Shown here piece by piece: positions 43,628-51,768 of a stretch of 64,000 nucleotides of DNA. The notes under the pieces were generated by a model. It made no database searches. It was not told where the DNA came from and saw nothing but the letters and a program-made list of their open reading frames with translations. The DNA lies in the NCBI RefSeq assembly GCF_037126435.1, contig NZ_CP147020.1, positions 2,655,293 through 2,719,292 of the forward strand, in the 5' to 3' direction. The stretch's first letter is position 1, and each line of letters opens with the position of its first letter. The position numbers were made by a program, and so were the translations under genes. The DNA is from Bernardetia sp. ABR2-2B (GTDB lineage Bacteria > Bacteroidota > Bacteroidia > Cytophagales > Bernardetiaceae).

Positions 43628-46027
43628 CTAAATCCTACCACTTTCCTCATCAGCAGCCGTCTTACGTTTTCTAGCTGATTTTACTTGTTTGCTACCAAAA
43701 TTATAACTCAAATTGATTCTAAACTGACGGCTTTCCCAGCCACCATTTCCATCAATGACTACATTATCAAATTCTGTCATTCCACGCCAAGGCGAAGTAA
43801 ACAAAGCATCGTTGAGCGACAAACGAAGAGAAAATTTATCATCTAAAAATTTCTTTTGTAGAGCTAAATTAAGCGAACCCAAACTTTTTGTCTGATACGT
43901 TCCTCCCCAAACCGAAGGCGAACTAAACCAACCAGAAACCTCAAATTTAAAATCTTTAGGAAGTGAAAATGTATTCTGTCCATAGCCTGAAACAGTATTT
44001 TGAGAAATAGACAAAAAAGCATCAGTTGTTCCTTTGTAAGCACTATGATAAGCATTCAAACTTGTATAAACACTCCACCACTTTGTAACATTAAACGGAT
44101 AACTCAAAGAAAAACTCCAAACCTCTTGACTAGCTACATTTTGAGTTTGCAAAACACTTCTTCGCTCATCTCTAGCCTGTGTAACTTGTGCAAAAAAATC
44201 TTGAACATAGCTATAACTTACCGAAGTATTGAGTGTGTATTTGTAAGTGTGTGAAAGTTTGATATTATCAATATATTGTGGCTGCAAAAAGGCATTTCCT
44301 TTGGCAATACTTAGCTCACTTAGCTGTCTTTCAAATGGATTTAGGTTTTGATAATTTGGTCTTTCTATTCTTTTACTATATGTCAGCGCAAAAGAATTTT
44401 GACGGTTTGGCTTATAGGTCAGTCCACCACTTGGAAAGAAGTTAGTATAATTTCGCTTTACTCTTTCATTATTTTCTTCCTGTGTGCTGTTTAGCTTTCC
44501 ATCAGAAACGGTATTTTCTACACGCAAACCAAACTGGAGGTTCATTTTTTTCCATTTTCTGTTATAATTGAAATACGCTGCATTGATATTTTCTGTGTAA
44601 AAAAACTGATTACTTTGGTCTGTATTCAAAACAGAATTTCCATCCAAAACATCATAAAACTTAAAAGTATTATCTGTCTTTACTTGCGATGCTTTTACTC
44701 CTAAGGCTAGTTTTCCTTTCAAAAAATTCTGTTCATAATCTATTTTTCCTGTCAGAATATCAATCGTAGTTGGCGCTATCATTTCAAAAATTACGCTACT
44801 CAAAACTTCTGTTTCATTAGCATTATAATACAAATTTGGCTGGTAGCTATCTGACTTTGCATCATACTTTCCATAATCTAAATCTACATTAAACGAATGC
44901 CCTAATGTATCTTCGTAACGGTAATTTAGATTTCCCAAAAGATTATAAAACTCTGAATCGTTTGTATTATCAGCCTTCAAAACTTGCAGTGTTTCGCCTG
45001 TGTCTTGTCTTGAAATGGGTGTATCTGTGTCAGTTTCTGAATAATTATCACTCAAATTTGCTGTAACCAAAACGCCAAACGTACTTTTTTCACTTGCGAA
45101 AATATCTGTTCCTGCTCTGAAATTATGACTATTTCTATCTCTAAGGGTTTCGGATTGAGCATCAAAAATTAAATCATTTTGTTTTCTATAAAGATTAATA
45201 AAACTACCTGTTTTGCCAAGGCGATTACTATAAGTCAGAAATGTATTTGTCTTTTTTGTGCGATTATTCAGCGACAAAGAACTATTCATTCTATGATTTT
45301 CCCAAACTGAATAACCAACTCCTACACTTCCATTTGTTCCAAAATTTTTATTTTTCTTTAGCTTAATATTCAAAATCCCTGCGCTTCCTGCTGCATCGTA
45401 TTTAGAAGACGGTTGCGTAATAATTTCTATACTTTCAATATCAGAAGCCTGTAACGTATTGAGATAGTTGGTAAGAGCTTCGCCCTGCAAAACAGATTGT
45501 TTTCCATCAATATAAACTTGTACGCCTGTTTTTCCCTCTACCATTAAGTTGTCGTTATTATCCAAAATCACACTTGGTGCTTTTCTCAAAACTTCTAAAG
45601 CTGATGAACCTGTTGCTGCGATTGTTCCTTCTACATTGAAAACTGTTTTGTCTGCAAAAACTTCTACTAACGGTTTTTGAACTTTTACTTCTACGGCTTC
45701 CAAAACGTTATTGGATTTCAAAATCAGCTTTCCTAAATCAAGGCTTTCATTTAAAACTTTAATTTTTTGATTAAATTTATCATAACCAACACTAGAAATA
45801 GTAATAAAATAATTGCCTTCCGAAATGCCGACCAAACGAAATTTTCCTTCGTCATCGGCTATGGTAGCTTTAGCAAGTGAAGAGTCAGATTGGTTCATTA
45901 GCCCAACGGCTGCAAAAGAAATAGGCTCGTTAGTTTCAGATTCTACAATGCCTTTTATAGAATAGCTTTGTGCAAAACCTGATAAAACTAAAAAGTAAAG
46001 AGCGAAAATATAAAAAAGTGATTTCAT
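43628..46027 (-). CDS. TonB-receptor-like outer-membrane beta-barrel protein
   Basis: 799 aa; ATG 46027 gives a signal peptide (MKSLFYIFALYFLVLSGFAQ). Layout: a carboxypeptidase-regulatory-like beta-sandwich (~22-105: SIKGIVESETNEPISFAAVGLM, GYDKFNQKI), a plug-like domain (~130-215: TIAATGSSALEVLRKAPSVILD in pieces, VYIDGKQSVL, GSAGILNIKLKKN) and a 22-stranded barrel. It matches the OMP_b-brl_3 group that lacks a classic TonB box. The substrate is unknown. The tail ...RKRKTAADEESGRI is the sequence duplicated at 37345. It is divergent from a LytS-type kinase. Confidence 0.85.
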   Translation of the reverse strand: MKSLFYIFALYFLVLSGFAQSYSIKGIVESETNEPISFAAVGLMNQSDSSLAKATIADDEGKFRLVGISEGNYFITISSVGYDKFNQKIKVLNESLDLGKLILKSNNVLEAVEVKVQKPLVEVFADKTVFNVEGTIAATGSSALEVLRKAPSVILDNNDNLMVEGKTGVQVYIDGKQSVLQGEALTNYLNTLQASDIESIEIITQPSSKYDAAGSAGILNIKLKKNKNFGTNGSVGVGYSVWENHRMNSSLSLNNRTKKTNTFLTYSNRLGKTGSFINLYRKQNDLIFDAQSETLRDRNSHNFRAGTDIFASEKSTFGVLVTANLSDNYSETDTDTPISRQDTGETLQVLKADNTNDSEFYNLLGNLNYRYEDTLGHSFNVDLDYGKYDAKSDSYQPNLYYNANETEVLSSVIFEMIAPTTIDILTGKIDYEQNFLKGKLALGVKASQVKTDNTFKFYDVLDGNSVLNTDQSNQFFYTENINAAYFNYNRKWKKMNLQFGLRVENTVSDGKLNSTQEENNERVKRNYTNFFPSGGLTYKPNRQNSFALTYSKRIERPNYQNLNPFERQLSELSIAKGNAFLQPQYIDNIKLSHTYKYTLNTSVSYSYVQDFFAQVTQARDERRSVLQTQNVASQEVWSFSLSYPFNVTKWWSVYTSLNAYHSAYKGTTDAFLSISQNTVSGYGQNTFSLPKDFKFEVSGWFSSPSVWGGTYQTKSLGSLNLALQKKFLDDKFSLRLSLNDALFTSPWRGMTEFDNVVIDGNGGWESRQFRINLSYNFGSKQVKSARKRKTAADEESGRI

Positions 46028-46270
46028 AATAAATAAGTTAAATGTCGTTTGTGAGGACACAAACAACGGCTGTGTTATTGAAAAATGTATGAAACAAATA
46101 TCTCATTATGAACACTAAGATGCACTCCGTTTCCGATAAGTGGCACTATAAGCTGTTGAAATTAAATCAATAAAACTGGTTTTGTCATTCGTCGGATTAT
46201 ATGGTAATTCATCAGATTATATTTATTATTTTAAGATGGAAGACTTAGCTTTGATAACTTTTTACAACCG

Positions 46271-46295
46271 TCAACGAGCTTTTCAGCGTCGTTGA
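46271..46295. repeat. 7-11-7 spacer hairpin, copy 4
   Basis: TCAACGA (46271-46277), 11-nt loop with inner GC/GC pairs, TCGTTGA (46289-46295), 15 bases before the LytS-type ATG. Confidence 0.6.
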
Positions 46296-46310
46296 GGAAT
46301 CAAGATTATT

Positions 46311-47384
46311 ATGATACACCAATTACGTTCAAAAAAAATAGCAGGAATTAGACTTGACGAATTAGCTTTTGTAATTGTTTTCTATATTTTTTCTGGGTAT
46401 AGCTACTATGTTACGCTATGGCTCAACCGTCCAGCAGAACGTCAGAAGATAGAAGATCTTTTTAATTTCTTAGATTTTTTTGATAGTGGTTTGCTCAATT
46501 ATGGCATCAAACTTATCCTTACTATACCAATTTGGTGGCTTGTCTTTAGAGGTCTGAAAAAACATCCTCTTTGGCTTCGTCTCTCAGTTCATTTGGTGGC
46601 TTTACCTATTTTTGCTTTTACTTTTCGATTTTGCTATTACAAAGCCTGTGATTATTTGGGTTTTTATCACTTACAAGGAAACGGGCAGATTTGGGATATT
46701 TATATTCCAGCACTTTTCTATATTTTGCAATTCGGGATTTTTCACGCTTATCATTATTATTCTCAAAACCAAAAGCAACTAAAAGAAGAAGCTATTTTAA
46801 AAGAAGCAGCTCTACAAAGTGAACTTTCAGCTTTGAAAGCACAACTGAATCCTCATTTTTTATACAATGCTTTTAATACTATAAATGCAGCTATTCCTCC
46901 AGAGCAAGAGAAAACAAGACAATTAATTGCAGAACTTTCAGACCTTTTTCGTTATCAATTAAAAGCCTCTCGTCAAGATTTGGTTACAGTAAGTGAGGAA
47001 TTAGAATTTGTAAAAAGTTATTTAGCGTTGGAGAAAGCTCGTTTCGAAAATCGTTTGGAAGTGGAAATAAATGTAGATAAAACTGTCTTGAATAAAAAAA
47101 TTCCTCCAATGATTTTGCAGCCTTTGGTAGAGAATGCAGTGAAACATGGAATATCTCCACTAATAGAAGGTGGAAAAGTTGTAGTTGCTATTTATGAAAA
47201 AAATGAGAAATTACATTTTGAAATAAGTGATACAGGAATTGGGATTAAAGAAGAAAAAAACACTGTTTTTGAAAAAGGAGTAGGACTAACAAATACAAAG
47301 TTACGATTAGAAAAAATGTATAATTCTGAATTAATTGTGGAAGATAATTACCCGAAAGGACTGATAGTTAAATTCGAATTGTAA
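46311..47384 (+). CDS. LytS/YehU-type sensor histidine kinase
   Basis: 357 aa. Four hydrophobic helices fill the first ~150 residues, then a short coiled segment and a HisKA_5-type kinase core: LNPHFLYNAFNTINA with the phosphoacceptor His (~182), ATPase boxes ILQPLVENAVKHGI and FEISDTGIGI, VGLTNTKLRLEKMY. Such kinases partner with LytTR response regulators; the gene for one follows 47 bases downstream. The four-helix N-terminus could sense a membrane or cell-envelope signal (family knowledge only). Confidence 0.93.
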   Translation: MIHQLRSKKIAGIRLDELAFVIVFYIFSGYSYYVTLWLNRPAERQKIEDLFNFLDFFDSGLLNYGIKLILTIPIWWLVFRGLKKHPLWLRLSVHLVALPIFAFTFRFCYYKACDYLGFYHLQGNGQIWDIYIPALFYILQFGIFHAYHYYSQNQKQLKEEAILKEAALQSELSALKAQLNPHFLYNAFNTINAAIPPEQEKTRQLIAELSDLFRYQLKASRQDLVTVSEELEFVKSYLALEKARFENRLEVEINVDKTVLNKKIPPMILQPLVENAVKHGISPLIEGGKVVVAIYEKNEKLHFEISDTGIGIKEEKNTVFEKGVGLTNTKLRLEKMYNSELIVEDNYPKGLIVKFEL

Positions 47385-47431
47385 TTTAGTAGATAAAAGG
47401 CTCGCTTTTCACAAATTCAATATTTATAAAA

Positions 47432-48169
47432 ATGAACGAATTAAAAAAAGTAGCTGTCATAGACGATGAGGCAGCAGGAAGAAAATTGATAAAAGAGTAT
47501 TTAGAGAATTATGAAAATTTCTTTGTTGTAGCAGAAGCAAACAATGGCGTTGATGCTGTAAAAGTTATTAATGAATTTAAACCAGATTTGATTTTTTTGG
47601 ATATTCAAATGCCTGCACTTACTGGCTTTGAAGTATTGCAGCATTTGGAAGAGTTACCAAAAATCATTTTTTCTACGGCTTATGATGAGTATGCCATGCA
47701 AGCCTTTGAAGTCAATGCGATTGATTATTTATTGAAACCATATACAGCAAGGCGCTTTGAAGCTGCAATGAATAAGCTCAATTTTTTTCAACCTCAAACG
47801 GCTCTTCAACCTCTGACAGAAAATCTGATGATGGAACAAAACTCCTATCCCAAACGCATTTTAGTTCAGCATAATAAAAAACTCATCAATATTTCTACAA
47901 AAGAAATCATTTGGATAGAAGCCTACGGAGATTATGCAAAACTTGTAACTGATGAAGGAATTTTTGTAAGCAACTTTGGAATAGGCGTATTAGAACAAAA
48001 GCTAAATCCAGAGTTTTTTGTGCGTGTGCATCGCTCTTCGATGATAAATATTCATTTTATAAAGGAAGTCAATAAATATACAAATAGTTATGATGTAGTA
48101 ATGCAGAATAATGATGTAGTGCGTGTAAGTCGTGGATATATGGAAAACTTGAAAAAATTGATGTTTTGA
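47432..48169 (+). CDS. LytTR response regulator
   Basis: 245 aa. A receiver domain (KPDLIFLDIQMPALTGFEVL with the phosphoacceptor Asp ~57; STAYDEYAMQAFEVNAIDYLLKPY) is followed by a LytTR DNA-binding domain (~145-243: IWIEAYGDYAKLVTDEG, FFVRVHRSSMINIHFIKEV in pieces). It pairs with the upstream kinase. Targets usually include a neighbouring gene, which here is the divergent receptor-like gene. Confidence 0.93.
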   Translation: MNELKKVAVIDDEAAGRKLIKEYLENYENFFVVAEANNGVDAVKVINEFKPDLIFLDIQMPALTGFEVLQHLEELPKIIFSTAYDEYAMQAFEVNAIDYLLKPYTARRFEAAMNKLNFFQPQTALQPLTENLMMEQNSYPKRILVQHNKKLINISTKEIIWIEAYGDYAKLVTDEGIFVSNFGIGVLEQKLNPEFFVRVHRSSMINIHFIKEVNKYTNSYDVVMQNNDVVRVSRGYMENLKKLMF

Positions 48170-48178
48170 GAAGACACA

Positions 48179-48213
48179 AAAAAACTCTTCCTAAACAAAT
48201 AGAAAGAGCTTTT
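48179..48213 (+). terminator. Weak bidirectional terminator
   Basis: AAAAACTCTT and AAAGAGCTTTT pair with one bulge across the gap between the converging regulator and DUF2147 genes. Confidence 0.4.
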
Positions 48214-48244
48214 ATGAAATTTGCGTCAAAGAAGAAAGTAGTTC

Positions 48245-48760
48245 TTATTTTCTAACCAAACGCTTCCATGTATCAGTACGACCAAACATTGAAACACCAA
48301 TATAACCACGTCCATCTACAATATTTGTATTTTTCTTGTCCATAGTCATTTCAAAGCTATAATCAGAACCATTATTTGGGTCATAGATATTTCCATTTTC
48401 CCAAACTAAGTCATTTTCATCTCCTACGAACTCTAAGCCTCTCATATTTGTCAGACCTAATATTTTTTGAGAGCGTTTTGATTCGTCTGGGTTATTTACA
48501 TCTACACGAGGAGTACCGTCGTCATTGTTTTTTTCTTTTAACCATACAATACGTCCATAGTATTTATCTGGGTCTTGCCCTTTTTTCGTTTCTCCTTTAG
48601 AAATACGAATTACAGAACGACCATTACTAGGTCTCCAGTCGCCTAACAAAATATCACCAGGGTTATCTGGCATTGGAGCATAATATTCTGCAGCTGTCCA
48701 GCTTGTAAGAACAAATAAAGAAGCAAAAAGAGCAATGAATAAGATATGAAGTTTTTTCAT
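48245..48760 (-). CDS. Exported DUF2147 protein
   Basis: 171 aa with a signal peptide (about 1-22). Mature DUF2147 pattern: PGDILLGDWRPSNGRSVIRISKG, YYGRIVWLKEKNNDDGTPRVDVNNPDESKR in pieces, ILGLTNMRGLEF, WENGNIYDPNNGSDYSFEM, MDKKNTNIVDGRGYIGVSMFGRTDTWKR in pieces. The family is a small lipocalin-like fold of unknown role, widespread in Proteobacteria and Bacteroidota. The next minus-strand gene starts 158 bases downstream of its start, so they may be separate transcripts. Confidence 0.88.
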   Translation of the reverse strand: MKKLHILFIALFASLFVLTSWTAAEYYAPMPDNPGDILLGDWRPSNGRSVIRISKGETKKGQDPDKYYGRIVWLKEKNNDDGTPRVDVNNPDESKRSQKILGLTNMRGLEFVGDENDLVWENGNIYDPNNGSDYSFEMTMDKKNTNIVDGRGYIGVSMFGRTDTWKRLVRK

Positions 48761-48917
48761 AATGAGTTTTAAAGTTTAAAGTGTTGTCTGAATAGGTTTA
48801 GTAAAATTGATATGCAAAGTAATAGTTTTAGCTATTTATCTAGTGAAAATCCAAAAACTATGCCTTTTATATAAATGATTATTTTTCAGCCTTTTTTTTA
48901 AGTTAATTCTTTATCAA

Positions 48918-50027
48918 TTAAGGACTTACAAAATTGAGACCAATACGAAAATACATAGGTAAACCTAAACTTCCTACTGAAACTTGATTACCATCATTGC
49001 TGCCATCATCCTCCAAATCAAAACGGTAAGCAGGAGCAACACCAGCTTGAATATTCAGACGAATAAAACTAGAAAGTGCTTGGTTAAGCATAATACGACC
49101 ACGAATTTCAGACTTTCTCAATTCATAATTGTTTGTTGCAAAAAGGTCTGGTGCGCTTGGAGAATTTTGAAGAAGGTAACTTTGTCCTTCTAGCTCATAA
49201 CCAAAGTTGATTGAAGAGAGCGCAGAGAAATTATAACGAATACCACCACGAGCAGGTAAGAGTAATTCCATTCCCCATTTGCTGTTAAATGTTTTGTTCC
49301 AAAGGAAAATAGGAATGTGAAGCAAACGACCACCACGATACGTACGAGTAAGACCAACAGCTATATTTTGGTTATCGCTTTTTTTCCATCCATAAAGAAG
49401 AGAAGCTGTATATTTCATCTTTCCAAAGTCTGGCTCAACTTCTCCGAAATCATACGTTCCGAAGGTATAATTTCCATTAAGTGAAGTGGCAGCTTGAAAA
49501 ATAAGAAAATGCTTTTCATCAAGGGGTTTGAAAGCCAAAACACCCAAAGTAGCTGTACGAAGACCGTTATTATTCAAAGAGACGGCTAGAGGGTCTCTAG
49601 TATCTACTTGGTCAAAGTTATAACGACTTTCCCAGTACGAAAAAGTAGCATTCAGAATGATATTACTCTTTGAAACTAAAGGAACATTAGCATCTAAACG
49701 AATTCCTTGATTCAGACTGATAGGAGAATTATAACTGAAAGTGCTATCGCTATCATCAGGGTTAGTGGACTCTAATTCTGCACCAAACATAAAGTCATAA
49801 CTCAAGCCTACGAGTGTAGTTGGGTTTAGATTATTTATTTTATTATTACAGTATTGTTTGATAACTGTATCGTCAGCCTCTTCAAAGCCGTCCATATCAA
49901 AGTCTAAATCATCATCAGACTCTATAACGTCGCCTGTATCTACTTGTGCATTTGCAAAGAATGAATTACCAAAAAAGCAAAAGCAACAAAAAAAGGCAAT
50001 AGCAAAAAAACGGTATCTTTTGTTCAT
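48918..50027 (-). CDS. DUF6268-type outer-membrane protein
   Basis: 369 aa with a signal peptide (about 1-27) and a 40-residue acidic stretch (DVIESDDDLDFDMDGFEEADD). The rest shows membrane beta strands with aromatic girdles (ISLNQGIRLDANVPL, GNYTFGTYDFGEVEP) and a final SLGLPMYFRIGLNFVSP terminal strand. The layout matches DUF6268 outer-membrane proteins of Bacteroidota. Function unknown. Confidence 0.75.
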   Translation of the reverse strand: MNKRYRFFAIAFFCCFCFFGNSFFANAQVDTGDVIESDDDLDFDMDGFEEADDTVIKQYCNNKINNLNPTTLVGLSYDFMFGAELESTNPDDSDSTFSYNSPISLNQGIRLDANVPLVSKSNIILNATFSYWESRYNFDQVDTRDPLAVSLNNNGLRTATLGVLAFKPLDEKHFLIFQAATSLNGNYTFGTYDFGEVEPDFGKMKYTASLLYGWKKSDNQNIAVGLTRTYRGGRLLHIPIFLWNKTFNSKWGMELLLPARGGIRYNFSALSSINFGYELEGQSYLLQNSPSAPDLFATNNYELRKSEIRGRIMLNQALSSFIRLNIQAGVAPAYRFDLEDDGSNDGNQVSVGSLGLPMYFRIGLNFVSP

Positions 50028-50221
50028 GAAATCAAGGTTTTATAAGGTTTGTGTGTAATTTTGTATATACTATAATAATAGGTAAGCAGAAACTAAACTT
50101 TAGAATTGACAAGTTTTCAATTCAATCACTAATATATTAACATTTCTTTAAAAAACGAATATTAAGAATGAAATTTTGAAAAAATATAAATCTTTAAAAT
50201 AAAATTCTAATAATTGTAGTA

Positions 50222-50229
50222 TAAGTTTG
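50222..50229 (+). promoter_or_regulatory. -7 element upstream of nuoH
   Basis: TAAGTTTG fits the consensus. The predicted transcription start near 50236 rules out the upstream GTG at 50229 and supports ATG 50283. Confidence 0.5.
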
Positions 50230-50282
50230 TGATTGTCTCATCTTGCCTATTATTATACATTTTTACTATCAAATATAATAGT

Positions 50283-51368
50283 ATGTCTATTATTTTCACA
50301 ATATTTCTGACACTTTCTCTAATTTTATTTAATACGCTTGTCGGTGTATATGTAGAGCGTAAAGTTTCTGCCTTTATTCAAGACCGTATTGGCCCTACCG
50401 AAACAGGTAAGTTTGGGTTTCTACAAACATTCGCTGATGTCATAAAATTACTTTTCAAAGAAGATATTATTCCTGCTTCTACCAATCGTTTTTTATTTAA
50501 GTTTGCTCCTATTTTGGTTTTTGTAGCTGTTTTTGCAGGGTTTTCAATAATTCCATTTACAGCAAACTCTGAAACTAAAATGCCTCTAGGAATTTTGATT
50601 TGGATAGGAATTGTAGCCCTAGATGTTATTGGAATTTTGATGGCTGGTTGGGCTTCTTCTAACAAGTTTTCTTTGTATGGTGCTGTTCGTTCACTTGCTC
50701 AAATGGTTTCGTACGAGCTTCCTTTAGGTCTTTCTGTTTTGTGTGTTGTCGTTTGGAATGGCTCTTTAGATTTGCAGGAAATTAGCCAAATGCAAGGAAT
50801 TTTTGCAGAACAAACGACGTATTTATTTGGGATTTCTTTTCTAACTATCGAAACTCAAAATATAGGAGGAGTTTTGTCTTGGAATATTATTTCAATGCCT
50901 TTTTTCTTTATCGTTTTTCTGATATTTTTTATCTCTGGTCTTGCACAAGCTAATCGAACGCCATTTGATATTCCAGAAGCTGAATCAGAACTAGTGGCAG
51001 GTTTTCAAACGGAATATTCTGGAATGCGTTGGGCATTTTTGATGCTTTCTGAATACGGAATGATGCTTTTGATAGGACTTCTAACAAGCATTTTATTTTT
51101 TGGAGGTTGGAATACGCCTTTTCCAAACATAGGAGGTTTTGAGTTAGCAACTTACACAAGTGGAGAATTAGGACATTTTTCTAGTTACTTATGGTCTTTC
51201 TTTTGGCTGATGAGCAAAACATTTATTTTTATTCTGATTCAGATGTGGATTCGTTGGAGTTTTCCTCGTTTGCGTGTCGATCAACTGATGAGTATGTGTT
51301 GGAAATATTTACTTCCTTTTTCTCTTTTTATGCTTGTTCTGACAGCTTTTTGGAAGGTTTTTTTGTGA
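50283..51368 (+). CDS. nuoH: NADH-quinone oxidoreductase subunit H
   Basis: 361 aa, eight to nine transmembrane helices. NuoH (ND1 in mitochondria) forms part of the quinone chamber of respiratory complex I. Signatures: VYVERKVSAFIQDRIGPTETGKFGFLQTFADVIKLL in pieces (ERKxxAxxQDRxGP), SYELPLGLS, NRTPFDIPEAESELVAGFQTEYSGMRWAFL in pieces (the conserved quinone-site EAESELVAGFxTEY) and the C-terminal WIRWSFPRLRVDQLMSMCWKYLLP in pieces. Start ATG 50283 as explained at the promoter entry. No other nuo gene is in the window, although nuoH usually sits inside a 14-gene operon. Confidence 0.96.
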   Translation: MSIIFTIFLTLSLILFNTLVGVYVERKVSAFIQDRIGPTETGKFGFLQTFADVIKLLFKEDIIPASTNRFLFKFAPILVFVAVFAGFSIIPFTANSETKMPLGILIWIGIVALDVIGILMAGWASSNKFSLYGAVRSLAQMVSYELPLGLSVLCVVVWNGSLDLQEISQMQGIFAEQTTYLFGISFLTIETQNIGGVLSWNIISMPFFFIVFLIFFISGLAQANRTPFDIPEAESELVAGFQTEYSGMRWAFLMLSEYGMMLLIGLLTSILFFGGWNTPFPNIGGFELATYTSGELGHFSSYLWSFFWLMSKTFIFILIQMWIRWSFPRLRVDQLMSMCWKYLLPFSLFMLVLTAFWKVFL

Positions 51369-51439
51369 GTTTTTCTAGTGCAAGATTTTATCTTGTACTG
51401 ATTGTTTGGTCAGCATATGCTGAAGAAAAAGAGCTTCCA

Positions 51440-51454
51440 AGCAAGATGCTTGAA
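51440..51454. repeat. CAAGCA/TGCTTG hairpin
   Basis: CAAGCAAGATGCTTG follows GAGCTTC, resembling the GCTTCCAAGC palindromes in the metH leader. It sits in the nuoH 3' spacer. Confidence 0.35.
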
Positions 51455-51490
51455 CGATATATGTTTAGAGGGAAAAAATAGCTTTTATTT

Positions 51491-51676
51491 TAACGTGAAC
51501 TCGGTATTAAAAACAGTCTGAAATATCTCTCTATCTACAAGGAAAGCTACTTTCGGTCTGCTCTAACGAGACTGATCTACTTTTAATCAAGGTCAGCCCG
51601 AAAGGGCAGCATCGAAGATTAAAAAGAACAGGCTAACTATATGACAATCAGTAGGTATAATCCCGAGTTCACGTTA
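51491..51676. mobile_element. 186-bp element with perfect 14-bp terminal inverted repeats
   Basis: TAACGTGAACTCGG (51491-51504) and CCGAGTTCACGTTA (51663-51676) are exact reverse complements, extending by four bases after one mismatch. Inside: GGTCTGCTCTAACGAGACTG (51555 onward) and GGTCAGCCCGAAAGGGCAGC (51591 onward), where GCCC-GAAA-GGGC is a GNRA-type tetraloop stem. No ORF. It separates nuoH from the convergent protease gene. No convincing target duplication beyond a TTT. Confidence 0.6.
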
Positions 51677-51712
51677 TTTTAGTATTATAATCGTAATTTA
51701 AAATACAGCACA

Positions 51713-51744
51713 AAAAAAGGCGATTCAAACAGAATCGCCTTTTT
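51713..51744. terminator. Bidirectional terminator between nuoH and the protease
   Basis: AAAAAGGCGATT and AATCGCCTTTTT (perfect 12 bp, 7-nt loop) with A- and T-runs on both sides, typical of a shared terminator between converging genes. Confidence 0.85.
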
Positions 51745-51768
51745 GATTTTACATAAAAGTTTGAGATT

